Source of the DNA: an uncultured Collinsella sp.
GTDB taxonomy: Bacteria; Actinomycetota; Coriobacteriia; Coriobacteriales; Coriobacteriaceae
DNA length: 5,306 nt
Reading direction: 5' to 3'
Assembly (NCBI GenBank): GCA_900548255.1
Contig: URKH01000099.1
Coordinates: forward strand, 1 to 5,306
The translations under genes were made by a program, and so were the position numbers. Below, piece by piece: positions 1-5,157 of the stretch (its first letter is position 1; every line of letters begins with the position of its first letter). Below the pieces are notes generated by a model. The model saw nothing but the letters and a program-made list of their open reading frames with translations, did not search any database and was not told the DNA's origin.

Positions 1-33
1 CTTGGTGACTAGATGCGAAAGGTCCAAGGCTGC

Positions 34-93
34 ACGAATCGAAGGGACGGCGATAGTTCTATGATTCGTTCCACCTCGCGTGCTCGGTGGAAC
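34..93 (+). other. Two adjacent stem-loops at the left edge; possible terminator or RNA structure
   Basis: Two inverted repeats lie side by side. ACGAATC (34-40) pairs with GATTCGT (63-69), and GTTCCACC (68-75) pairs perfectly with GGTGGAAC (86-93) around a 10-nt loop. Only TTT follows the second stem, so it is a weak intrinsic terminator at best. A reading frame open from the window edge ends with TGA at 62-64, so the hairpin could lie just after an upstream gene. The pieces overlap by two bases and could instead be alternative folds of a leader RNA. No known RNA family was recognised. Confidence 0.35.
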
Positions 94-203
94 TTTCGGC
101 AGAAACTACGATAACACCTGTACGTTACTTTTATGAAGGAAAGTGGTTTTGGGGCGGCGTTTAATCGGTAAGCGCCATGTTTAGACCACTGGCAGAATTA
201 CCG

Positions 204-229
204 TGGTAAAACTCTTGACAGTTTTACCA
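204..229. promoter_or_regulatory. Perfect 10+10 bp palindrome, probable repressor operator
   Basis: TGGTAAAACT (204-213) and its exact reverse complement AGTTTTACCA (220-229) are separated by six bases. The spacer together with the first base of the right arm spells TTGACA (215-220), a consensus -35 hexamer on the plus strand. A bound protein would cover it, which suggests repression of the downstream operon. No good -10 is visible at the expected distance (237-243 reads TTTCAAG), so the promoter assignment is weak. The palindrome itself is certain. The cognate regulator is not in the window. Confidence 0.6.
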
Positions 230-260
230 ATTAGGGTTTCAAGATTGTTAGTCTGACGTT

Positions 261-291
261 TGGTAAAACGTTTTTAGCAGGTTGTTTACCA
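261..291. promoter_or_regulatory. Second pair of TGGTAAA / TTTACCA half-sites
   Basis: TGGTAAAACG at 261-270 repeats nine of the ten bases of the left arm of the upstream palindrome, and TTTACCA at 285-291 is its inverted partner at a wider spacing. It lies just upstream of the ribosome-binding site of the phosphatase gene. With the 204-229 palindrome this makes four half-sites in 90 bp, centred about 60 bp apart. That fits cooperative or looping binding by one regulator. Confidence 0.5.
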
Positions 292-313
292 TTTGACATC
301 GAAAGGTTCGTTT

Positions 314-1003
314 ATGTCCCAGACCGCCGCTCCCAATGTCGCTTTTATTTTCGATTGCGACGGCACACTGGTTAATAGCACCCCCGTTTGGGCTTATGCC
401 CAGCCCGAGTTATTGCACCGCCACGGAGTTGACGTGACGGTCGACGATTTTGCCCAGTTTGAGCATTTGTCGCTCGAGGATGAGTGCCAGGCCTACCACG
501 ACACCTGGGGCATTGGCGCGAATGGCGAGGAGCTCTATCGCGAGCTGAGTGACATTCTGATCGATGGCTACTCCAAGGTGCCGCCGCGCGAGGGGCTCCT
601 GGCATTTTTGGAGCAGGCGAAGGCAGCGGGCATTGCCATGTGTGTGGCTACGTCCACGCCGGCCGAGCTGGTGCAGTCCGCGCTCGCTGGTGCCGGGCTC
701 GACGCTTACATGGAGTTTGTTACCACGACGGGCGAGGCGGGGCGCTCCAAACAGTTCCCTGACGTATACGAGCTGGCGCTGCGCCGCCTAGAGGAGCGCC
801 ACGGGCACAAGTTTGAGCGCGCGTGGGTGTTTGAGGACGCCGTCTTTGGCCTAAAGAGTTCTGCCGCTGCCGGCTTTAAGCGTGTAGGCATTTATGACCC
901 GCACGGTCGCATGAAGCGCGACGACGTGCGCGACAACTGCGATATCTTTATCGACAGCTACGAGGAGCTGGATCTGCCCCGCGCGCTTTCGTTTGAGGGA
1001 TAG
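314..1003 (+). CDS. HAD-superfamily phosphatase (subfamily IA, beta-phosphoglucomutase-like)
   Basis: This 229-aa protein is a probable cytosolic HAD hydrolase acting on a small phosphate ester through an aspartyl-phosphate intermediate. All four HAD motifs are present: motif I FDCDGTL with nucleophile D14 and acid/base D16; a helical cap at about residues 20-90; motif II VATST at 111-115; motif III lysine K146 in KQFPD; and motif IV FEDAVFGL with E174 and D175. Length is normal for the family. I chose ATG at 314 because GAAAGG (301-306) lies seven bases upstream; the TTG at 293 would add seven residues but has no ribosome-binding site. Thiamine pyrophosphokinase follows after 9 bp, so the two are probably cotranscribed. 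Substrate is unknown. A role in removing phosphate from thiamine monophosphate is only suggested by the neighbour, and sugar phosphates or housecleaning are equally possible. Confidence 0.88.
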   Translation: MSQTAAPNVAFIFDCDGTLVNSTPVWAYAQPELLHRHGVDVTVDDFAQFEHLSLEDECQAYHDTWGIGANGEELYRELSDILIDGYSKVPPREGLLAFLEQAKAAGIAMCVATSTPAELVQSALAGAGLDAYMEFVTTTGEAGRSKQFPDVYELALRRLEERHGHKFERAWVFEDAVFGLKSSAAAGFKRVGIYDPHGRMKRDDVRDNCDIFIDSYEELDLPRALSFEG

Positions 1004-1012
1004 GCGAGGGCT

Positions 1013-1654
1013 GTGGCTTGCAAGGTATTAGTGGTCTGCGGCTCGCCCGTGGTGGCGAGCGCGGATCTTCTGCGTAGGCTAGCAGGGGAGTGCGACCACG
1101 TTGTCGCCGTGGACCGTGGCCTGGATGCCCTTCTGAGTGCCGGCCTGGGCTGCGACGTCTATGTCGGTGACGCCGACACGGTAAGCGATGAGGGCCGAGC
1201 GCTAGTCGATGCCGCCGAGGACTTTGAAGTGGAGCGCCACAACCCCTACAAGGACTACACCGATCTGGCACTGGCTCTCTGTTCCGTCCGCCGCCGCTGG
1301 CCGGGTGCCGAAGTGGTTGCGACCTGCGCCACCGGCGGCCGCCCGGATATGGCGCTTTCCGTACTGGGGTTGCTTGCAGGCTACGAGGACGCCCCTGTCT
1401 GGATTGCCGAAGACGAGACCATGGCCCGCATCCTTCGCGCAGGCGAATCGTGGACCATCGAAGGCGCCGAGGGCAAGACGTTCTCCATCATCGCCATTGC
1501 CCCCAACGCCAAGGTAAGCGAACACGGCCTAGAATGGGAACTGGATCACAGTCCCTTGGGACTACTGGCTGACACCGGCATCTCCAATGTCGTCAGGGGT
1601 ACGGCCAAGATCCAAGTCCATCAAGGCGTTGCGATCGGTTATTTGCTGGCGTGA
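1013..1654 (+). CDS. thiN: Thiamine pyrophosphokinase
   Basis: This 213-aa cytosolic enzyme transfers pyrophosphate from ATP to thiamine, giving thiamine pyrophosphate and AMP. The N-terminal catalytic domain shows VAVDRGLDAL (31-40), GDADTVS (52-58; normally GDFDS), YKDYTDLALAL (79-89) and TGGRPDMALSVLGLL (107-121). The C-terminal thiamine-binding beta domain shows GLEWEL (172-177) and DTGISNVV (187-194), ending in GVAIGYLL. The acidic residues expected to hold Mg-ATP are kept (D34, D53, D55, D81, D84). Two usually conserved spots differ: ADGG reads VDRG, and GGRxDH reads GGRPDM. Length is typical. The start is GTG with GCGAGGG very close upstream, so initiation may depend partly on translation of the phosphatase gene ending at 1003. 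The stop codon abuts the inverted repeat at 1655. Confidence 0.87.
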   Translation: MACKVLVVCGSPVVASADLLRRLAGECDHVVAVDRGLDALLSAGLGCDVYVGDADTVSDEGRALVDAAEDFEVERHNPYKDYTDLALALCSVRRRWPGAEVVATCATGGRPDMALSVLGLLAGYEDAPVWIAEDETMARILRAGESWTIEGAEGKTFSIIAIAPNAKVSEHGLEWELDHSPLGLLADTGISNVVRGTAKIQVHQGVAIGYLLA

Positions 1655-1693
1655 GGGTTTTATCGGGACGGGGCTGAATTGGCTAATTTTGGC
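1655..1693 (+). repeat. Left outer inverted repeat of the accessory segment
   Basis: This 39-bp sequence starts immediately after the thiN stop codon. It matches the reverse complement of 5204-5241 at 31 of 38 aligned positions plus one single-base gap. Shared blocks are GGGTTTT, GGGA, GGG, CTGAATT and ATTTTGGC, and most differences are transitions. The two copies face each other across the two-gene module and the IS element. They may be transposon-like ends or copies of a dispersed intergenic repeat. No convincing target duplication flanks them (GTGA on the left, GTAA on the right). Confidence 0.65.
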
Positions 1694-1714
1694 AACGCAA
1701 AATAGGTAAGTAAA

Positions 1715-1786
1715 ATAAGTGGCTGGAAGTTGTTAAACGATTGTTTGGTTTCCGCAAACGGGATTCTGTTTAATCCAACCACTTAT
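1715..1786 (-). terminator. Long imperfect hairpin between convergent genes
   Basis: Bases 1715-1727 pair with 1774-1786: 12 of 13 match, and the exception is a G-U wobble when read on the minus strand. The stem continues with TTAAAC (1733-1738) against GTTTAA (1768-1773), and an inner GTTTG/CAAAC (1743-1747 and 1755-1759). On the minus strand it follows the HEPN-like gene by about 36 bases and is trailed by TTTACTT, so it may terminate that operon. It is AT-rich and has internal bulges, so it is not a classic strong terminator. The hairpin is clear; the function is inferred. Confidence 0.45.
1729..1751 (-). repeat. Degenerate ~23-bp repeat, inverted copy D
   Basis: Read on the minus strand this begins AAACCAAACA and ends TTTAACAAC. 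It matches copy A at about 15 of 23 positions. It is the only clear copy in the opposite orientation to the others, and it forms part of the hairpin at 1715-1786. It is more weakly supported than copies A, B and C. Confidence 0.4.
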
Positions 1787-1795
1787 CTAACAACC
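1772..1795 (+). repeat. Degenerate ~23-bp repeat, copy B
   Basis: AATCCAACCAC, then five variable bases, then TAACAAC. It shares the first 11 bases and the TAACAAC block with copy A, which starts 36 bp further on. It overlaps the right arm of the long hairpin. Confidence 0.6.
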
Positions 1796-1807
1796 CGATC
1801 GTATGCA

Positions 1808-1831
1808 AATCCAACCACATGCTTAACAACT
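1808..1831 (+). repeat. Degenerate ~23-bp repeat, copy A
   Basis: AATCCAACCAC, then ATGC, then TTAACAACT. This is the best match to the family core AATCCAACCA-N6-TTAACAAC. It overlaps the end of the HEPN-like gene: that gene's stop codon (complement of 1823-1825) lies inside the TTAACAAC block. Related copies lie on the far side of the module at 2815, 5121 and 5158. Confidence 0.6.
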
Positions 1832-2521
1832 TTGCTTTTCGATTAAAGGCCTGAAGTCCACCACGCCTTGGCGGGAAAGTCCTTTCCCCGTCGAGTATTC
1901 TCGATCGCGCTCGGGGTCTTCCTCGACGAATTTCCACACACCCTTTGCTATGAGAGAGATGAGCCCTTCAAGCTTGACGACGCAATCGAACTCGCAGTCT
2001 TGTTGGCTTCCATGGCCGATTCCTTTATGCCCATAACTCGCGATTATCCCGCGCGCATCGCCCTGTACGCAAACCCCGATGGCTTTGTAGGGGCTATACG
2101 CTTCGCCCCTTCCCTCGATGACCGACGACCCCGCATGGATCACCGCGCAGCGAAGCTGATAGAGATCCGATGCCGTAAAGATGCCTCGATCCTCTATCGT
2201 CTCAAACCCCTCTTTTATCTCATCTGGGCGCTTCTCGCCCTTGCGCGCATTGGTCATTTTTGTCCCATCGTTCGGGAGCTCCAGGTACTCCTTGCACCAT
2301 TTTCGGTAATCCGTCCCGTCGATGTTTGCGCATACGTCTGGGATGGTCACTACGAGAGTCAAAGCGGCGAGCAGCAGCCCTGCGTCGAAGGCTTTTTCGC
2401 ACTCTTCCACAAGTCTGCTTGGCGTACGGCAGACGACGGTGGGGAACTCGTATTCGTTGTCGCTGCATTTTAAACACGTAGAGGGCATGGGCTCCAAATC
2501 GGCAATTGCTGTTATGCTCAT
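1823..2521 (-). CDS. HEPN-like protein of unknown function, candidate RNase toxin
   Basis: This 232-aa protein is not confidently assigned to a named family. The strongest signal is LYQLRCAVIHAGSS (120-133), with R124 and H129 giving the R-x4-H motif of HEPN ribonuclease domains in its usual LR-x3-IHxG setting. IPDVCAN (60-66) and DYRKWCKEYL (71-80) also recall HEPN-like hypothetical proteins I have seen in other bacteria. The N-terminus has one CxxC pair (C16, C19) and C31, too few for an obvious zinc site. No signal peptide or membrane segment is apparent, so it is probably cytosolic. The start ATG overlaps the stop of the 90-aa gene as ATGA, with GAGGTG just upstream, indicating translational coupling. 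It may be the effector of a toxin-antitoxin-like or defence pair; a catalytically inactive HEPN scaffold is also possible. Its base composition is lower in G+C than the neighbouring IS genes. Confidence 0.6.
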   Translation of the reverse strand: MSITAIADLEPMPSTCLKCSDNEYEFPTVVCRTPSRLVEECEKAFDAGLLLAALTLVVTIPDVCANIDGTDYRKWCKEYLELPNDGTKMTNARKGEKRPDEIKEGFETIEDRGIFTASDLYQLRCAVIHAGSSVIEGRGEAYSPYKAIGVCVQGDARGIIASYGHKGIGHGSQQDCEFDCVVKLEGLISLIAKGVWKFVEEDPERDREYSTGKGLSRQGVVDFRPLIEKQSC

Positions 2522-2790
2522 AACACCTCGCCCGTTTCTGCGTCGATTCTTAGATCTGTCCTCGGTTCGATAAACTCATCCACCATCTCGTCGTCGCGGT
2601 CGGGCTCGGTCACGAAGAGCGGTTCCGGGACGTCGATGCGCGGGCCAATCGTCAGGCTGCTGCACGCGATGATGCGATCGAGATGCGGCTCAGCAGTCCC
2701 AGTAGTGAAGGCGGGGCGTAGCACATCGCGCACGTAGTTGACGATACCCAAAATCTCGTTCACGTAGTCGAACGCGAACTTCTCGGCCAT
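2518..2790 (-). CDS. Small acidic protein of unknown function, partner of the HEPN-like gene
   Basis: This 90-aa protein is not recognised. Residues 1-27 look helical (FAFDYVNEILGIVNYV at 5-20). The C-terminal half is strongly acidic (EPDRDDEMVDEFIEP at 62-76). There is no clear helix-turn-helix, signal peptide or membrane span. The ATG at 2790 has a good ribosome-binding site, GGAGG, seven bases upstream. Its TGA overlaps the next ATG by four bases (ATGA), so the pair is made from one message in coupled fashion. A short gene before a HEPN-like gene is a common antitoxin position, and an acidic partner could neutralise a basic surface, but this is inference from layout alone. The IS21-family element ends 47 bp upstream, so its original promoter has probably been displaced. 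Confidence 0.6.
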   Translation of the reverse strand: MAEKFAFDYVNEILGIVNYVRDVLRPAFTTGTAEPHLDRIIACSSLTIGPRIDVPEPLFVTEPDRDDEMVDEFIEPRTDLRIDAETGEVL

Positions 2791-2814
2791 GGTCGGTCCT
2801 CCCTGGCAAAGACG

Positions 2815-2837
2815 ATTTCAACCAGAGCTTTTACAAC
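2815..2837 (+). repeat. Degenerate ~23-bp repeat, copy F, abutted by the IS
   Basis: It starts ATTTCAACCAGAG and ends TTACAAC, matching copy A at about 15 of 23 positions without gaps. It lies about 25 bp upstream of the 90-aa gene, where an operator would sit. Its last five bases, ACAAC, are exactly the target duplicated by the IS21-family element, so the insertion point is the edge of this repeat. Confidence 0.5.
2833..2837. repeat. Target site duplication, left copy (ACAAC)
   Basis: ACAAC directly precedes the TG end of the IS and is repeated at 5094-5098 directly after its CA end. Five bases is within the 4-8 bp range known for IS21-family insertions. Confidence 0.85.
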
Positions 2838-2873
2838 TGTTAGCGTCAATCTATTTTTCACCAGTTTCGCTAA
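2838..2873 (+). repeat. IS terminal inverted repeat, istB-proximal end
   Basis: It matches the reverse complement of 5058-5093 at 28 of 36 positions without gaps. Shared blocks are TGTTAGCG, AATCTA, ACCA and TTTCGC. The last part (2856-2873) is also the outermost of the 22-23 bp spaced repeats. Confidence 0.85.
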
Positions 2874-2941
2874 ACAGGCGCGCCGTTCGCGCAAAGGCGG
2901 TTTCACCGGTTGCGCTAACGTATTTTCACCGATTCCGGTCA
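2856..2941 (+). repeat. Subterminal repeat array, istB end (four units)
   Basis: Units of the form TTTCACCGGTTGCGCTAACG start at 2856, 2878, 2901 and 2924, a 22-23 bp period. The unit at 2901-2920 is closest to consensus; those at 2878 and 2924 are degenerate (2878 matches 11 of 18). The innermost unit overlaps the istB stop codon. Multiple end repeats of this kind are known in IS21-family elements as transposase binding sites. Confidence 0.75.
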
Positions 2942-3712
2942 CGGCTTGACGGGGCCGTCCCTCGGCAGGTCCTTCAGCCTGTAGGACCTGCCGGTTATCT
3001 TGACCAGGTGGCAGTGGTGGCACACCCTGTCCGCGATCGCGCTCGCCGCCACGTCGTCCCCGAACACCCTGCCCCAGCCGCTGATCCCCACGTTGGTGGT
3101 GATGATCGTCGAGCGCTGCTCGTAGCGCGTCGATATCAGCTGGAACAGCAGGTCCGCGCCCGCGCTGCCGACGTCGAGGTAGCCGAGCTCGTCGATGATC
3201 AGCAGCCTCGAGTGGGCGTAGTACTTGAGCCTCTTCTTGAGGATGCCGCGCGACGAGGCGTCCTCCAGGTCCTCGACGAGCCGGGCGCAGTCCACGAACC
3301 TGACCTCGCGCCCCGCCCTGACGGCCTCGATGCCCAGCGCGACGGCGAGGTGCGTCTTGCCCACGCCGGGGCTCCCCACGAACAGGACGTTCTCGGCCCG
3401 CTCGACGAACCTCAGGGTCGCGAGCTCCTCGATCTCTGCGCGCGGGACCGACGGCTGGAAGTCCCAGTCGAAGTCCGCCAGCCCCTTGACGTAGGGGAAC
3501 CCCGACGAACGTATGCGCTGGTTGGTGATCCTGACCTCCCGGGCGGCGACCTCGACGCGCGTCATCTCCTCGAGGGCGGAGGCGAAGCCCCGCTCGCCCG
3601 CGGCGACCATCCTCACGTAGTCGGGCAGGGACGCCGCCATCTCGTGCAGCCCGAGCGCGGAGAGGTTCGCCTGCGCCCTGATCGAGGGGCTGCCCTCCGC
3701 GACGGCGCCCAT
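2939..3712 (-). CDS. istB: IS21-family helper ATPase IstB
   Basis: This 257-aa protein is the AAA+ ATPase (DnaC-like) that assembles on target DNA and stimulates the IstA transposase. Walker A is GSPGVGKTH (113-121), Walker B is LLIIDE (170-175), a sensor-1-like TTN is at 205-207, and ADR with R229 near the C-terminus is a candidate for the later arginine motif. Length is normal for the family. The start is ATG at 3712, sharing one base with the istA stop (TGATG), with GGAGGGG (3717-3723) just upstream inside istA, so translation is probably coupled. The frame stays open further upstream to 4654, but that part overlaps istA in another frame and is not IstB-like. It ends 148 nt before the 90-aa gene on the same strand with no obvious terminator between. 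Confidence 0.93.
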   Translation of the reverse strand: MGAVAEGSPSIRAQANLSALGLHEMAASLPDYVRMVAAGERGFASALEEMTRVEVAAREVRITNQRIRSSGFPYVKGLADFDWDFQPSVPRAEIEELATLRFVERAENVLFVGSPGVGKTHLAVALGIEAVRAGREVRFVDCARLVEDLEDASSRGILKKRLKYYAHSRLLIIDELGYLDVGSAGADLLFQLISTRYEQRSTIITTNVGISGWGRVFGDDVAASAIADRVCHHCHLVKITGRSYRLKDLPRDGPVKP

Positions 3713-4944
3713 CACGCCCCTCCGAGCGAGTCGAGCAGCGCGAGGTTGGCGCGCGCGGCCTCGGCGATGTCCGCGTCGGCCAGGCCCCGCTTCCCCTCGA
3801 GGGCCTGCCCATAGTGGTCGGGGTCGTAGTTGATGGGCCTCGACGGCCCGGACGCGGCGTCGTGGACGGCGACCTCCTCGCCGGCCATCCTCACAACGAC
3901 CTGGCCGCCGGGCATCGCTATGACGCTCACGCGCCGGCCGATGCAGCGCCTGGGCACGGACCACTCCCTGCCGGCGGCCCTGACGAGCATGGTCGGCGGG
4001 ACGGTCTGGACGCTCACGTCGCCCACCATCGACTCGAGGAGCCGGAGGTTCCCGATGGGCCGCAGGCTCTCCTTCTCCCGCATGAACAGCGCGTCGGGCG
4101 GCAGGCCGGTGGTGCGGTTCGGCTCCGAGTTGGCCTGGGCCTCGACCCGGGCCACCGCCTCGGCGAGGCCGCTCCACCCGGTGAACTCGCCGCCGTAGGC
4201 GAGCAGGCGGTTCAGGAAGCGGTTGGCCGACTCGTCCTTGCCCTTGGTCTGCGGCGAGCGCGGCGCGCAGAGTCTGAGCTCGAAGCCGGCCTCCCGCGCG
4301 AACCGCCACGCCCTCTCCTGCCTGGTCCTCCTGCGGCCCGAGACGGTCACCAGGCACGACATGTTGTCCGTGATGCACTCCTCCGGGACGCCGCCGAGGC
4401 GGGTGAAGGTGGCGAGCAGGCAGGACAGCAGGTCGTCGAGCGTGCGGCTCCTGACCGGTATGAAGCGGTGCTTCCGGGAGTAGCCGAGCGTCGCGGTGAA
4501 CACGCTGAACTCGAAGACCTCGCCCTCCGAGTCGACGAGCCTCATGCCCTCCTTCCAGTCGAACTGCAGCTGCCTGCCCGGGGGCGTCTCGAACCGCGGG
4601 TGCGGCTCGCGGCCGCCCGCGCCCCCGAAGGGCACGTCGCGGGCCCGGCACCACGCGGTGAAGGCGCCGTACCCGGGCAGCCCCTCCCCGCGGCCCTCGC
4701 GCAGGAACGCGTAGACTGCCATCTTGGTCATCCCGGGCAGCTGGGCCTTCGCGCGGATCACCTCCTCGAGCGGGTCGAAGGCGCTGCCCCTCGCGGACCT
4801 CCCGTCGGCGGCGGACTCGCCCTCCCGCCAGTACTTGGCGACCGTGTGCCGGTCCATGCCGTGCCTCCTCGCGATCTCGCTGAAGTTCGGCTTCGCGCCG
4901 GACCCCCTGTAGACGTTCAGCTCTCCCATTACGTTTCGCTCCAT
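3712..4944 (-). CDS. istA: IS21-family transposase IstA
   Basis: This 410-aa DDE transposase cuts and joins the element ends, working with IstB. An N-terminal helix-turn-helix is visible at about 20-40 (FSEIARRHGMDRHTVAKYWR). The RNase H-like core has D129 in QFDW, D193 in ITDN and E238 in KGKDESAN, with 44 residues between the second and third acids. The C-terminal part (about 300-365) looks like the beta-rich domain of integrase relatives. The length fits the family. The start ATG at 4944 has GGGAGGAG (4951-4958) six bases upstream; an in-frame ATG six codons later is less well placed. The final codons carry the istB ribosome-binding site. No frameshift or internal stop was seen, so it is probably functional. 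Confidence 0.94.
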   Translation of the reverse strand: MERNVMGELNVYRGSGAKPNFSEIARRHGMDRHTVAKYWREGESAADGRSARGSAFDPLEEVIRAKAQLPGMTKMAVYAFLREGRGEGLPGYGAFTAWCRARDVPFGGAGGREPHPRFETPPGRQLQFDWKEGMRLVDSEGEVFEFSVFTATLGYSRKHRFIPVRSRTLDDLLSCLLATFTRLGGVPEECITDNMSCLVTVSGRRRTRQERAWRFAREAGFELRLCAPRSPQTKGKDESANRFLNRLLAYGGEFTGWSGLAEAVARVEAQANSEPNRTTGLPPDALFMREKESLRPIGNLRLLESMVGDVSVQTVPPTMLVRAAGREWSVPRRCIGRRVSVIAMPGGQVVVRMAGEEVAVHDAASGPSRPINYDPDHYGQALEGKRGLADADIAEAARANLALLDSLGGA

Positions 4945-4977
4945 ATCCCGCTCCTCCCGGGTCGGATACCCGATCGG

Positions 4978-5006
4978 AGCATAGTTCCGTTAGCGCAGTT
5001 GGTGAA
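4978..5006 (-). promoter_or_regulatory. Candidate istAB promoter within the end repeats
   Basis: On the minus strand TTCACC (5006-5001) and TATGCT (4983-4978) are 17 bases apart, each matching four of six consensus bases. The -10 lies 33 bp upstream of the istA start codon. The -35 is part of the innermost end repeat (4988-5007), so a transposase bound there would block its own promoter. Confidence 0.45.
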
Positions 5007-5075
5007 AGTACGTTAGCGGGGTCGGCGAAAGCGCGTTAGCGCATTCGGCGAGATGCGTTTGCGAAAGTGGTCAAT
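4988..5075 (-). repeat. Subterminal repeat array, istA end (four units)
   Basis: Four 20-bp units, consensus CGTTAGCGC-N3-CGGCGAAA on the plus strand, occupy 4988-5007, 5011-5030, 5034-5053 and 5056-5075, spaced 23, 23 and 22 bp. They are the mirror image of the array at 2856-2941, and the outermost unit in each array lies 18 bp from the element tip. Confidence 0.8.
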
Positions 5076-5093
5076 TTTAGATTAGCGCTAACA
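5058..5093 (-). repeat. IS terminal inverted repeat, istA-proximal end
   Basis: Partner of 2838-2873, with 28 of 36 positions matching. The tip contains the palindrome TTAGCGCTAA (5082-5091). Confidence 0.85.
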
Positions 5094-5098
5094 ACAAC
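5094..5098. repeat. Target site duplication, right copy (ACAAC)
   Basis: Identical to 2833-2837. Joining the two flanks at one copy restores the pre-insertion sequence upstream of the 90-aa gene. Confidence 0.85.
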
Positions 5099-5120
5099 TT
5101 CAATGAGTTGCTCCGCTTTA

Positions 5121-5144
5121 AATCCAACCATTGGCTTAACAAAA
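5121..5144 (+). repeat. Degenerate ~23-bp repeat, copy C
   Basis: AATCCAACCA, then TTGG, then CTTAACAAAA. It shares AATCCAACCA and CTTAACAA with copy A. Before the IS insertion it would have lain 45 bp from copy F, upstream of the 90-aa gene. Confidence 0.6.
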
Positions 5145-5157
5145 TGGTAGGAGACTT

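Larger units (their letters stand above)
2838..5093 (-). mobile_element. Complete IS21-family insertion sequence, 2256 bp
   Basis: The ends are 5'-TGTTAGCG and CGCTAACA-3', flanked by a 5-bp ACAAC duplication. The element carries istA and istB on the minus strand with a one-base overlap, the typical IS21 layout. Both genes are full length with intact catalytic motifs, so the element looks able to move. Four ~20-bp repeats are set symmetrically inside each end. Its G+C content is clearly higher than the surrounding DNA, with nearly every third codon position G or C, which points to recent arrival from a higher-GC host. It sits upstream of, and is oriented toward, the 90-aa/HEPN-like pair. Confidence 0.93.

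Noticed and set aside
2..64. Open plus-strand frame from the left edge ending TGA at 62-64
   Set aside because: Only 20 codons, no recognisable protein, and overlaps a stem-loop; it could be a gene tail but cannot be supported.
68..96. Resemblance of GGTGGAAC to a T-box element
   Set aside because: The full T-box sequence (TGG-N-ACCGCG), the specifier stem and a downstream amino-acid gene are all missing.
133..171. 12-codon leader-peptide-like ORF upstream of the HAD gene
   Set aside because: No ribosome-binding site, no run of regulatory codons and no attenuator structure after it.
293..313. TTG start extending the HAD protein by seven residues
   Set aside because: No ribosome-binding site precedes it, whereas ATG 314 has GAAAGG at proper spacing, and the extension would overlap the operator-like half-site region.
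1772..1831. Possible CRISPR array from ~24-bp repeats spaced 36 bp
   Set aside because: Only two adjacent copies, poorly conserved, with a 12-bp gap and no cas genes.
1868..2473. 201-aa plus-strand ORF opposite the HEPN-like gene
   Set aside because: Antisense shadow with no ribosome-binding site or recognisable domain; the minus-strand gene has coupled starts and a HEPN motif.
3713..4654. N-terminal extension of istB in the same frame, giving a 571-aa ORF
   Set aside because: Low-complexity Arg/Ala/Gly-rich translation opened by high G+C; it overlaps the well-supported istA, and the TGATG start with its ribosome-binding site fits IstB length.
2760..5016. Other long ORFs across the IS (minus 2760-3812; plus 2789-3814 and 3814-5016)
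   Set aside because: Compositional shadows of istA and istB with no recognisable domains.
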